This document shows positions 1 to 10,488 of a stretch of 64,000 nucleotides of DNA, piece after piece. Made by a program: the position numbers and the translations under genes. A model generated the notes under the pieces. That model searched no databases. It was not told the DNA's origin and worked only from the letters and a program-made list of their open reading frames with translations. Position 1 is the first letter of the stretch. Each line of letters starts with the position of its first letter. The DNA comes from Dentipellis sp. KUC8613 (lineage: Eukaryota > Basidiomycota > Agaricomycetes > Russulales > Hericiaceae): assembly GCA_002286715.1 (NCBI GenBank), contig NSJX01000003.1, positions 62,001 to 126,000 on the forward strand, written 5' to 3'.

Positions 1-102
1 CCGCATCCAGTGCAACACCACTCTCCCCGACCGTTTTCCTTCTGTTACGCGAACCCTTTGGCACCCCCCTCTACCTTCGGAGAGCACAAGGTTTCTGACG
101 AC

Positions 103-2088
103 ATGCCACCTCTCTTCAAAAGCTCCGTACGGGACAAGAAGGCCCTCGCGTTGAAATCGTTGCCTGAGTCGCCGAAGAGTACACATTGTGAGTCGTCACT
201 TCCATTGCGATCTATGAACGTCTACTCAGATGGTCTACGTCCACAGCGAAGAGACATAATTATCCTCATCGCTCACCCACGCCAATGTTTGACGATAGCC
301 CGTCCTCCGATTCGCCTTCCAGCTTCTCCTTCTCCGGCCATTCACCTCAGTCTAGCATCTCCTCAAGACACACGGTCAGCTCTGATAGTGTCGCGATAGA
401 AAAGAAGAGCCTCAGGGAACCAGATCAATTCAAGCTGCAACACGGCGAAAAGGTCCACCCGCACCCAGTTAATGAAGCGCCGTACATGCAGTCATACGAG
501 CATATGGCCCTGGAGAGGTAAGGTGTAATTAAACATCCTTTTGGCGCATGTTAACATCCGCTTGTCAGCGATCGTTATACCCACCTTCTGTTGCGGAAGC
601 TTTGCCCGCGAGGCTCTCCCACCTTCCATGACTACAGGGATCGTCCTCCGAGCAACGTCCTCGATCTCGGCTGCGGCCAAGGACACTGGGTAGTGGATGC
701 CGCCTCGACATGGAAGAGGTTCGGGACGAAGGTTACTGGGCTTGACCTAGTAGACTTGACCACGCATTCGTGGGAGCTCGAGAGAGATATCACTGACAAC
801 GTCAACTGGGTAACCCATAACTTGTGAGTCTCTGATTCAATCCGCTTTTTGGGCGATAATTGATAATGAGTGTAGTGTGCACGACCGCCTACCTTTCCCT
901 GACAAATCGTTCGATCTTGTCCGGCTAGCCGGTATGCATCTGGCCATCCCTCTTGAGCGGTGGGCCTTCGTGGTTCACGAGATCAAGCGGGTGCTCTGGG
1001 ACGGGGGACGTCTGGAGCTTATCGACGATCAGATGTTCTTCAACCACGTCAAGCGAATCAAGCCAGAGGCGAAGTCTCCTGCCAAACCAGATCACTTGAG
1101 GTCTCTTTTCTTCGACAGTGACGAGGAGGACGATTTGGAGGCGCATCAGTTCTCGAAGTTGAGGGCTCAACGATCGGCCTCGCATGCGGCCACAGAAGCA
1201 TACAACGCTTGGGAGAAGGAGCTGACGAACTGCCGTGAAGTCGAGTCTATCTTCCACAAGATGATCGCTTACAAGTATGACATACACCCTCGTCCCTCGG
1301 AGTTCCTGCAGAAGCAGCTGAGCGTCGCTTTCGGGGACCGCTACGTCCCCAAGTCGAAGTCGATCACTGTATGCCTTCCTTCCCGAGAATTCATGGAAGA
1401 GCATGAGGTGGACCTGCACAGCCGGAAGGCTGACGGCGAAGGGAGGGGTAGCTGGTTGACTATTGACTGGGAGAGGAGAGAGAAGAAGGATGCGTCTACC
1501 TCCCCTGGCGCGTTCAAGGCCACAGGACTTCCTCCGAGTTATAGCAAGAAGGTCGCTTCCAAACTTGGTCTTTTGCCAGCAGGACACCCATATCAGCAGG
1601 AGGGTCTTGTGGTGTTCCCTTCGACATTCATCCCAATGCCTGCCAGCGAGGTCGAGATGCACGTCTGCCGTAACATGCACCTCCTTCTTTCTTGCCGGGC
1701 GGCAATGCATGATTACGTCCAAGACTACAAGGACCTCAACGGAAAGCGCCTAGTTCTTGCTGAGGATCTGGACGATGCGCTTTGGGAGTATCAAGCGTAA
1801 GTACATTTTTCTCTTCCTTACCCTGTCATTCAATTGACCAATTTTACCACTCGTAGATTCCGGAGGAAGAGGTTCAATTGGCCTTCAGAGGTCCCGGAGC
1901 TCCGTATAGACGATCAAACCCTAGAGGCCACGACGCGGGCCTCGAATGAGCACTCACGCTCGGAGCGAAAGAGAGTGAGTTCGCCCAGCCCAATCTTGGT
2001 CAACAACCCGAGGAATAGCTCGGAAGGCCTGTCGCCCGTTCGCTGCATCTCCGTTTTCGAGGCATATAAACCCGCGTATCGATTCTGA
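103..2088 (+). CDS. SAM-dependent methyltransferase, class I
   Basis: Five exons (103-187, 247-517, 569-823, 876-1796, 1857-2088) join in frame to about 587 residues; all introns have GT-AG ends and are 51-60 nt. The start is the first ATG of the open exon. The N-terminal ~120 residues are Ser/Pro-rich and look disordered. The Rossmann motif I is VLDLGCGQGHWV, followed by the acidic loop VTGLDLVDL and, after the third intron, a FPDKSFDLVRL segment typical of motif post-II/III in class I methyltransferases. The ~300 residues behind the fold are polar. Substrate is unknown; the pattern resembles the many fungal orphan methyltransferases (LaeA-like in a loose sense only). The gene converges on the neighbouring methyltransferase gene. 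Confidence 0.85.
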
Positions 2089-2416
2089 GGCACTTCGCCT
2101 TAATCACCCTTACCCGAACTGTATCTATATTTCTTCAACTATTGTCATAGTTCGCTTTGACCCCACTTGTAGCCTTACCTCATGATCACTCATTATTGTT
2201 CTGTAAATGCCTTCGTCGCTTAATTACCACATTCCTTCAGCTATGGCCACTTGTGTACTCGATGCCTACAGATCGCATTTATTCTGTCCTGATTGAGGTT
2301 ATATTAGAGTTAGTGTTGTAGTTTCTCATATAGCATTGAAGTAGACCTCTTGCCACAATCGACGTGCCGATTTCCTCGCGCAAGACTTATGCGCAGGTAG
2401 TATATGATAGTGCTCG
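2089..2416. other. convergent 3' spacer
   Basis: AT-richer spacer between two convergent stop codons. It should hold both 3' UTRs and polyadenylation sites. No further gene or repeat is seen. Confidence 0.6.
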
Positions 2417-3820
2417 CTATTGTCGAAATGTGACTCTGAATATCCTCACAACCGGCTCGGGCCCCGCTTGCGGTGGAAGAAACATGCTTTCGGCATTTTT
2501 GGGAGAGTTTAGCTCTTCGGTGCAAAGGGAAGCCTCCGCTGATGATGACCGTGGTGAGAGCGACGCTGCGAAGAGCATGATGTCTTTGCTCACCTCTCAC
2601 AGCGCCTATAAACCGCTCCAAAGTAGATTCATTGCGCACTGTCAGAGCTAGGAGAGCCTCCCTCTGTCGCTTACTCCTGGTTCCCAGTGCCAGTTTTAAA
2701 GTTGCAACAAGCGCAGGAATAATATCTGGGTGGTATACCTAGATGGGAGGTACTATTAGCTGGTTCCTGTTCAATTCAGTCTCCGTCTTACTATATCAGC
2801 CCCCAGGATGATGTCCGGGCCTATTTCGTCGAGGACGCGTTGTAAATGTGGAGTGCGGTCAGCATCCATCGCGTCTGTCCAATCCAGAGGTCGAACACTG
2901 ATATTTTGGTGCCGAGACGACGAGTCTGCCGAAAGTCGTGTGTAAAAGAAAGGGATCAAGGGTAAATGATACGCACTGCATGGTAGACGAATATTGTTAC
3001 TGCATCGTTGAAGAACCTCATCGTTGACATCGGTCAAACAGATGGAAGGCATCCCTTTCGCATCCCCGTGGTCCAACTGCAGGTGCGCGATGAAGATGCC
3101 TAGAAAGCCGGAGCCCGCGCCCAGCTCCACGACATTTCGGTTGACAACTAAGTCTGTTTGGGTTTCTAGTTAGTCGCCGCCGGGGAAACGTGTCCTGACG
3201 CAAGTACTCGGCTGTGAGGCTAGCAGCGAAGCTAGCACGAAGCTGGCCGTCCAGGTGCGTAATCCAGTGGTCCCGCTCTCTATGGTGGTCCTGGACTCCA
3301 AAAGGGTGATGCTATTCAGATCCACGAAAGACCCTGATTGCTTCGGTGCTTTATTTTGGAGATTTGCTTCGAAAAAGTATGTTACGAAGGATGGAGGTGG
3401 TGCCTGGGATCTAGCGCAGAGACTGAGGCGTTGAATCAGATTCCGTGTGCGCTCAACTCACGTCGACGCTCCAGAACTCAGCAAGGCTATATGACGGTCG
3501 TAGAAGCGCGTGTCAACTTCCAAGTCCTGGATACGGTCGACTCGAGCAATGTATCAATATAGCTAAATTACACTGACCTGGTCATCACTTGCCATAGCCT
3601 CCAGATGGGCAATGACCCACTTCCAAAAGAATGTCTGGTAATGATCTGATGGTGGAAACGCCGCAAAGTGCTCATTTAGTAGGATTGAGTTGAGGAGAAA
3701 GTCGTGGACGTAAGTAAATGGTAGATCTGCTGGGAAGTGCAGTGAGTTTGGATTTACGAGGGAGCCATACCCTCTCAGGAGGTCCATAACTTCAGGCCGC
3801 ATGCCAGTGCTAGCAGACAT
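2417..3820 (-). CDS. EFM3: eEF2 lysine methyltransferase (EFM3/EEF2KMT, FAM86 family)
   Basis: Spliced minus-strand gene. It begins MSASTGMRPEVMD and has the FAM86 N-terminal block (DFLLNSILLN, then the FFWKWVIAHLE motif). Next come SITLLESRTTIESGTTGLRT, the SAM-binding motif VVELGAGSGFLGI, then PLDW and DIILGADIVYHPD, corresponding to the family's DW and DVVIAADV motifs. The gene ends with ALTVRNESTLERF and the terminal VRIFRVTF strand, reached by a 55-nt intron; reading through that intron gives a false longer ORF. The family methylates a lysine of elongation factor 2 in the cytosol (Efm3 in yeast, EEF2KMT in human). The donor of intron 1 near 3578-3587 is not certain. The eEF2 gene itself lies about 20 kb away in this window. 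Its start faces the Bot1p gene across 143 bp. Confidence 0.85.
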
Positions 3821-3963
3821 AGTGGGTAGAAGTTGTAGGTCGAGCCGTGAAATCGGGTGGGCGGGCCGCGGCGCCATCGTAACGCGTACATACCTGCCCT
3901 AAATGAAGCACGTGCCTCTTTCCCAGAGACGCTTCAAAACTTTTCTCATACTTCTTGTCTTCA

Positions 3964-5423
3964 ATGCTTTCCCCGCTGCGAAGCGCAACTCCTAGGTCTG
4001 CGACCCGATGGGTCTCGAAATCGGCCATTCGTAGCATTTCTTCGACATCCGTCGCACGCGAAGATGCTACGGGGTCCGAGGAACGCTCCAAGGAGGCGCC
4101 TAGTGCGAGCATGACTTTGACGAAGTGGGAGGCGGAGGTCGCCCCGCAGTTCGTGAAGCCTCACCGCCCACGCAATTGGCTTGGAAACCACATAGTTGAG
4201 TTCGTCTTCCCCTGCTTCTGGCGGATGATGGTTGTATCTGACTGGGATGTGTTCGACGTGGCAGCCGTTCCCCCTGAACCCGTCCTTCCAGCCTCCGACA
4301 CCTATCTCCGACCAACTGCGTACTTCTCTCTACAACCTCTACATGGATGATCCCGAGGCGAACTCCGTGCGGGAATTGGCTCGGCGTTACCACTTAAGCA
4401 TTAAGCGTGTTGATGCCATCTTGCGACTGAAGGGTCTCGAGGCGCATTGGAACAAGGTGAGCATCATTTCTGGTTGTATGTTGCCGATGGTCCACATTCT
4501 GCATTGCGTGATGAGTACAAAAAATCGATTAGTCTTGAAGACACCTACATGGTTACCCCTTTTCAGTCTACTCTGACTTCATCTTCCCGTATCTCTCCGA
4601 ACTCCATACTAATTGCTCTGCAGGTAAATAGTGTCGTTTCCGTCGTTGTCAAGTTTCTCGCTCACCAATCCTCCAAACTATCTAAACTAACAGGAGGTGG
4701 GTCATAATTCTGGCATTCGTTACTTCTCTATCACGATGAGACATAAACATCATTCGCGAAATAACAGACTTCTGTGGTGCCTTACATCGCCCAGAAAGTG
4801 GTTATACCGTTTTCAACCCCATCTGATACTTTCACTATGTGTGGACATCTAGACATGCATACTGACACCTGGTTTCTAGGGCAAGACCATCCAGACTGGT
4901 TTCCGTGAGGGCATGGAGACCATCCTCGGCGTGAAGCGTGACGAAGAGGTCTATGCTTCACGTCAAGACTGGATGGATAGCAGGACGGACGTGGACGCGG
5001 CTGATGCGCTCGACCAGGCGGAAGGTAATGACCCTGCACGTAACAGATATCGACGCATGTTCTGGGAGCCCGTGGTCGAAGGCGAGGTAGGTCTGAGTAC
5101 TCTATTTAGGATGCCCATACTTATCTGCTTTTATTTAGGAACCTATCTTGCCTTTCGCCATCGACAAGGCTCGGCAGACCGCGGAAACTCATAAGAGCCA
5201 GGATGAAGCTGCGAAGTCTGACGATACTCTCCTTGGTCACCACAGCAGCCAGAAGGAAAGGGACGCGCGCGTGACCATCAGCGAAGGCGTCCAGGGGAGG
5301 CCGACGATAAAGTTCGTCGACGTTGGCGGCAAGTTCATTGACCCCAAGGACAGGCAACGCAGGATGAAGGAGAGCGAGCGCCGGAAGAATCAGCGCGCGA
5401 AGAAGTTGAAGGGCACCAACTGA
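3964..5423 (+). CDS. Mitochondrial small-subunit ribosomal protein, Bot1p/mS45 type
   Basis: Exons 3964-4194, 4265-4456, 4880-5086 and 5139-5423 join in phase 0 to 304 residues. The N-terminus is basic and Ser/Arg-rich without acids for ~25 residues, as in a mitochondrial presequence. The core carries SVRELARRYHLSIKRVDAIL, a helix-turn-helix-like signature, then LKGLEAHWNK, joined to GKTIQTGFREGMETILG. This is the Bot1p (eukaryotic mitochondrial regulator) family, equivalent to yeast Mrps35, a mitoribosome component needed for respiration. The C-terminus is Lys/Arg-rich (RRKNQRAKKLKG). The third intron is unusually long at 423 nt. A TTG lies upstream in frame, but the ATG at 3964 is preferred. 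Confidence 0.75.
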
Positions 5424-5820
5424 CAGCTCTTCGCTTGCTGGATGTTATAGCGTCTTAGTCTTCCTATGTTACTTTACTCTCCTGTAATTATCTATCGCTG
5501 GTTCTCTTCTGCTTCTCGTATACCAATCGTGTGTGAAGTATGTGTGTAGTCTATCAGTCCTGGCTCTCACTTCAAGTCGGTCCCGTGAAGACGAAAGATA
5601 AACGATTCGTTCGTGTGTATGTGAGTGTTTTGAGTAGTCTAAATCGTGATGATGTACGAGTACACTGCGTGCGTTACAATACATGTGGTGTCGTCGTCTT
5701 CATATCGAATCTAGTATGCAAACCGGAAGTCCAATCTCTGGTTACCAACATCTTTGGTTGTCTGGAGATACTCCGTTTGCTCCTAAAGTAGCTCGTTAGA
5801 TGGCGCTGAGCCCTAAAAAG
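5424..5820. other. convergent 3' spacer
   Basis: Space between the stop codons of the Bot1p gene and the transporter. AT-rich with short polypyrimidine runs; nothing else is recognised. Confidence 0.6.
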
Positions 5821-7973
5821 CTAGGAAGTGCTCACTTTTTCTGTCATGCTGTCCCATTTCTTCTCTCTCCGCTTGTTGAGAATGCGGTAAAAGAAGAATG
5901 TGAAGGCGTATAATGCAAGATTCATGCAGTTGATGCCGATGAGGGCACGATTTCCTGCCTTGTCTATCGTGCAGGGTCAGCGCCTGGTAATTGGTGACGA
6001 AGCGAAGAACGTACAAAGTGGCTTGTCTTTGGCTTGATAGATGTTTGCCTGAGAACGGCGAGATAGCTCATAAGAAAAAAGGGAAACACGTTGGAGTGTA
6101 TGAACGTACGTAGATGATCGCTCCCGCTTGCACGAACATGTTGTACACGGAGGCTGAGACCGTCCTCGTGCGTACGCTATGCGAATTCCGCGACGCCCAT
6201 GCCACCTGAATGGGGTGGACATACGGGAAACCAACAACAAGGGTGATCACCGCATAGTACACCCACTGCGACGTATGCGCGTTGAAGGTATACAATGCGA
6301 CTAACAAGGGCAGTGACCAGATCTGCAGGATGACCGTAGAGAGTACACGGCTGTTGATTACTTCGCTGAGGTATGCGGTGATGAGGAGGCCGATCGTCCC
6401 AATCACATAGGCGGGAATACTGAGCAAATTGGATGTCGTCGTGGAGAAACCCAGGTTGCGCAGTGACAACGTGAGGTAAACCTGAGGGGTACCAGTGGGG
6501 ACTGCAGATTATGAGCTTCCGAAATCGTCAATATCTTCTCGAGGGACTTACTCATGTGCGTTAAGCCCAATAGGTACAATGGCCACATATGCCAGTCACA
6601 GAGCGCCTGCCAGATCATCTTAACGCTCAAGCCCTGGCGGTTGTGCATGTCCGATTTGGATGGGTCATCGCGAAGGACTCTGCGAGCAATGTTAGCAAGG
6701 GGGGCTATGCGTGACCTGACTTCTTACCTGTTGACCATGATAGTTTCCTCTCTGTGTAGTTCGATGACAATGAGCAAAATTTGTTGGTTTGACAAAGTAA
6801 TGGGGCGTACCGATCCGTAAACCAGCCCTTAGGTCTGAACCAGGCTTTGGTCTGGGTAGGGCCAGCAGGCATCATGAAGTACGACAGTACACCAGTCAAG
6901 CACGTGAACAACCCTTCGATGAGGAACAGGTAGCGCCATCCAGACCGCCCGTTATGACCACGGAGCTTCAAAATGCCTGTGGCGAGGAAAGCGGCGACAA
7001 TATCGGTGAGGTAGTTGGAGACCCAAAACCAGGCCAGACGAATCGGCACTGTAGCACACGACGTGGGTCAAAGACAACGACACCGGATGATCACGGGCTA
7101 CTCACGCTCAGTCTTCGTATAGAAATACGACAAATAAAGGACGACGTCGGGAATGAAGCCTCCCTGAAGGAAACCGAGCAAAAACCTGAAAAGGATGTCA
7201 GTCGAGGAATTTATAAGGAAGAATTATCCTCGCACCTTGTAGCAAGGAAGGACCCCCGACCAGATAGCCAGTACTGACTCCAGGACACGACACTCCACAG
7301 GACCATCTACACTTGCATTCAGCCCAGGCCGACCTGATGATGGACGCAACCAACTGACCTGAGAGGGAATCCAGATATCAGGCCCTAATCTTTTCGACAC
7401 GAGTTGAGAGGGAAGCTCCGCGATAAGGAAAGCGAGCCGAAAGAGGGTGTTCCCCAGGTTGAAGTCGTTCGTAGTGATTTTAAGGTCCTGCAGAAAGTTG
7501 TCCGTGTTCGCCTGGGAGATGTTGCTGCGGTCCAGATCGAGGGCAAAAAACATGACGAAAGCCCATATCATGATCCTCACGTCGATCTTGCGTACGACGC
7601 GCTGGGGGGAAGGATGACGAGTTCAGCTGCTGCACAGTGAACTGAAGTAGGAACGACGCACCTTCTCTTCGCGCCAGGTCCATCGTGCGTCAGGATCGAA
7701 ACGATGGGCGTTCTCGTATTTTGCTGGGGGCCGGTTAAGCTCAAGCGTGACGGGGTCGTCAAACACAGAGGGTTGTGTCGCAACAGCGTCGAGGTCCAAT
7801 GGTTGGGATTTTCTTCGCCGCCAGAACGCAAAGCTTCTTGGCTCGGCAGGAGCGCCCAAGGGGATCGGAGCACCATTGACAGACGCGATGTCTGCACTGC
7901 CACGCTTCTCGTCTAAGCTGAGATGGCCGTCGAATGACGCAGTCTTCTCCAGCGAAGCCTGTTCTGTAGACAT
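5821..7973 (-). CDS. MFS transporter, allantoate permease (DAL5/TNA1) family
   Basis: Multi-exon membrane transporter of the anion:cation symporter subfamily. It has a ~110-residue polar N-terminal tail, then [22 protein letters not shown] (first helix and family D/R motif), [13 protein letters not shown] followed by [23 protein letters not shown], and the C-terminal half with [34 protein letters not shown] and [13 protein letters not shown]. The KKWDSM end is typical of Dal5-like permeases. These carry small organic anions such as allantoate, nicotinate, pantothenate or biotin precursors across the plasma membrane; the substrate cannot be assigned here. The start is the ATG at 7973; an upstream GTG extension is not supported. 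Confidence 0.85.
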
Positions 7974-8348
7974 GGCAGAAATTAGGCTAGCGCACGGGTG
8001 AAGCTCGGGAAAAATGGGATGGCGCAAGGCGACTGGGGAGAGCACACCATGACAGGCATTTGGACATTCTTATAAGTGAGTGACGGAGATAAGGAACGGA
8101 AAAGTTAACCACGAGCTATGTCGCCGTTGGCGTCTCGTATTGCGCTTTCCAGGACCGAATTGCGCGATCCTGCTGAAGTGGTCACCTTTTGATGAGTTCC
8201 TTCGCTTCTTTCGGTCACGTGGCACGAGTATCTGCCGTGTTCCTAGATGGAAAAACTCATACACGCCCGGCGTAGGGGACTTCTTAAACGCGAATGTCAT
8301 TAGCACTTGCATACTCAAACAAAACGACACTCTACTATGCGAATTGCT
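7974..8348. other. transporter upstream region and CCT7 3' end
   Basis: Promoter/5' UTR side of the transporter and 3' UTR of the chaperonin gene, both on the minus strand. No convincing ORF is seen. Confidence 0.5.
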
Positions 8349-10295
8349 CTATCGTCTAGGCACTCCTCCGCGACCTCTCCCCCTCAGTGCTCGCTGGGCC
8401 GCGCCCGGCGGGGCCTTCGGTCCAGGGTTTGCCTGGATAGACATTCAGTATGCGTCATTTGACTAGGAAAAGGTACCGCCTACCTGCTCGCTCTGTGGAT
8501 TTCTTACCGTCTCATCCACACTGATGATCAAGCAAGCCGCCTCCACAGCGCTACTGATTGCGTTGACCTTGATAAGGCTGGGCTCCCAGACGAAAGCCTC
8601 CAGGTTGTCGCGGACGCCGTCCGGACCGTCGACGTCCACACCAACCCACTTCTCGCCATTGGCATGCCTCATCCGGAGCTTGTTGAGGATATCAGTCGAA
8701 TCCAGACCAGCGTTGTCGCAGATCTGTCGTGGAATGATCTCAAGGGCTTTGGCGAAAGCGATCTGGACAAGCTGCAGCTTTCCTGGGATGGAGAGCGCGT
8801 GCTTGCGGATGTACGCGGAGAGGTCCATCTGGTTCCGTGTATCAGAAATGGCTGATAATATATATGTTAAATTCCAGTCGTACCTCGATGGCGCCTCCGC
8901 CAGCAACCACTTCACCGTTCTTGACAGCACGCCTCACAACCATGATGGCATCATGCAGACTGCGTTCAACCTCCTCGATGAACTGCTCCGCGCCTCCACG
9001 GAGCAAAAGCGTGCAGGTCTTGGCCTTCGGACACTCTTCAAAGATGTTGTAACGTTCACCGCCAATTTGCCTCTCATTGAATGATCCGCAAGTACCAAGG
9101 TGCTCTCGAGAGATATCGGCCGTCGTTGACTGGATAGAGCCACCCACTGCCTGTACGACACGGCGGAGATCACCTGCGGGAACACGGCCCGCGCAGAAAA
9201 TGTCCCTGTCAGCGAACCATTGGGTCGCCAGATCGCCGATGGGCAGTTTGCTGAGAACGACCTTGGCACCGGTCTTCTCGATCTCCTGCAACTTCCTGAA
9301 GATAATCTCCCACTCTGCATCGACGATCGCCTGGTAGTCCGACACGGCATCCACCCGGACTTCGGCATTGTCCTTCTCTGCCTTCAGTTCGAGTTCGACG
9401 TTCAGGGAGAGGATGAGAGGGTTTTTGAAGGACTTTGGTTGCTGTTCAGCGCCTGCATATGTGAAAGTCTTCTTGAAAGCAACGCCCTGGATCAGGAGGG
9501 AATCCTGCATGCCGCCGCCAGGAATCTTCTTGACACCGATCAACGATTCGTCCAAATCCTCCTGGTCTAATGACTCGACAGCGTCGACGACCATCTTGGA
9601 GAAGAATGGTTTCTCGGAATGGATGAGTTTTGATGACATAGAGGTAGAGGCGCACTTCATAAGAAGTGACCGCAGTTTTCTGAAGAACGTGATCAGCAAG
9701 GATGCGCGAGGCGAAAGCATGAATATACATACTCGGGGTCAGACTTGTCTACTGTGACCTGGATCTCCTTAATCCGATCGATGGCCTGAAGTGCGCGCGT
9801 AAGGACAAACATCATGGAACAAGCAGTATACGTACTAGTTGCGCAGCTTGACGGAAACCCTTCATTATGATATGAGGGCTCACATCATCTTCGATGTAGC
9901 CTCTGATCTCCTTGAGCATCTGAGCAGCTAGAAGGACCACACTCGTCGTGCCGTCGCCGACCTCTGCGTCTTGTGCACGCGCAATGTCGACGAGAGTCCT
10001 AGCAGCCGGATGCACAATGTCGAGCAACTTCAAGATCGTCGCGCCGTCGTTAGTAATCTGCGCTTCTCCCCGGTCAGAAACAATGAGTTTGTCCATTCCC
10101 CTAGGTCCGAGTGTGCTGGATAGCGTCTCTGAGATCGCGAGACATGCGGAGATGTTGGAAAGGAGCTGGCCCTTGCCTTGCGAGCTGTCTGTGCCCTCTT
10201 TGAGGAGCACGACGGTAGGTTGCTGAATACCAAGGTCATCATTGACTATAAAAAGCGAAACCTCACGAAACGTACCATTGGCAAAGGACGCTGCA
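8349..10295 (-). CDS. CCT7: T-complex protein 1 subunit eta (CCT7)
   Basis: Cytosolic group II chaperonin subunit that folds actin and tubulin as part of the TRiC/CCT ring. The short first exon (MQRPLPM) joins by splicing to [16 protein letters not shown]. All nucleotide-binding motifs are present: [36 protein letters not shown] and [20 protein letters not shown] and [17 protein letters not shown] are eta-type. The coding sequence does not stop at 8463: the GTAGGC at 8483 is a donor, and a terminal exon at 8349-8432 adds a 27-residue tail rich in Arg and Gly (ALRGRGRGG), as in other eta subunits. Its start lies 193 bp from that of RAD5. Confidence 0.95.
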
Positions 10296-10488
10296 TTTTG
10301 AAGAATGTTTTGGAGTTGCGCAAGCCTCGCTAATGAGGCGCGCGCGTATACCAAAAGCGTCAGCGATCTTGTCTGTGTGTTCTTGTTTGGCCGACGCGCT
10401 TGACGCGTCTCTGACTTGTCTTCCTCAGACGCGTCGCGTCGCACCACTAATCAGCCTCGTCCCTCCTACCTCCTTCCCCATCGTCGCC
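10296..10488. promoter_or_regulatory. Divergent promoter between CCT7 and RAD5
   Basis: Only 193 bp separate the two start codons, so the core promoters and 5' UTRs of both genes must lie here or overlap the first exons. Pyrimidine-rich tracts precede the RAD5 ATG. No clear TATA box is seen. Confidence 0.6.

Noticed and set aside
925..1722. Minus-strand frame of 265 codons
   Set aside because: Antisense to the methyltransferase exon 4; third-position bias supports the plus-strand gene only.
2310..2639. Minus-strand frame starting at VRNESTLERF and continuing to 2310
   Set aside because: Is intron read-through of the EFM3 last junction; the spliced frame ends in VRIFRVTF at 2417.
8463..8930. 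CCT7 stop at 8463 giving a C-terminus VGGTFS
   Set aside because: Produced by reading into an intron; splicing at 8483 adds a family-typical tail.
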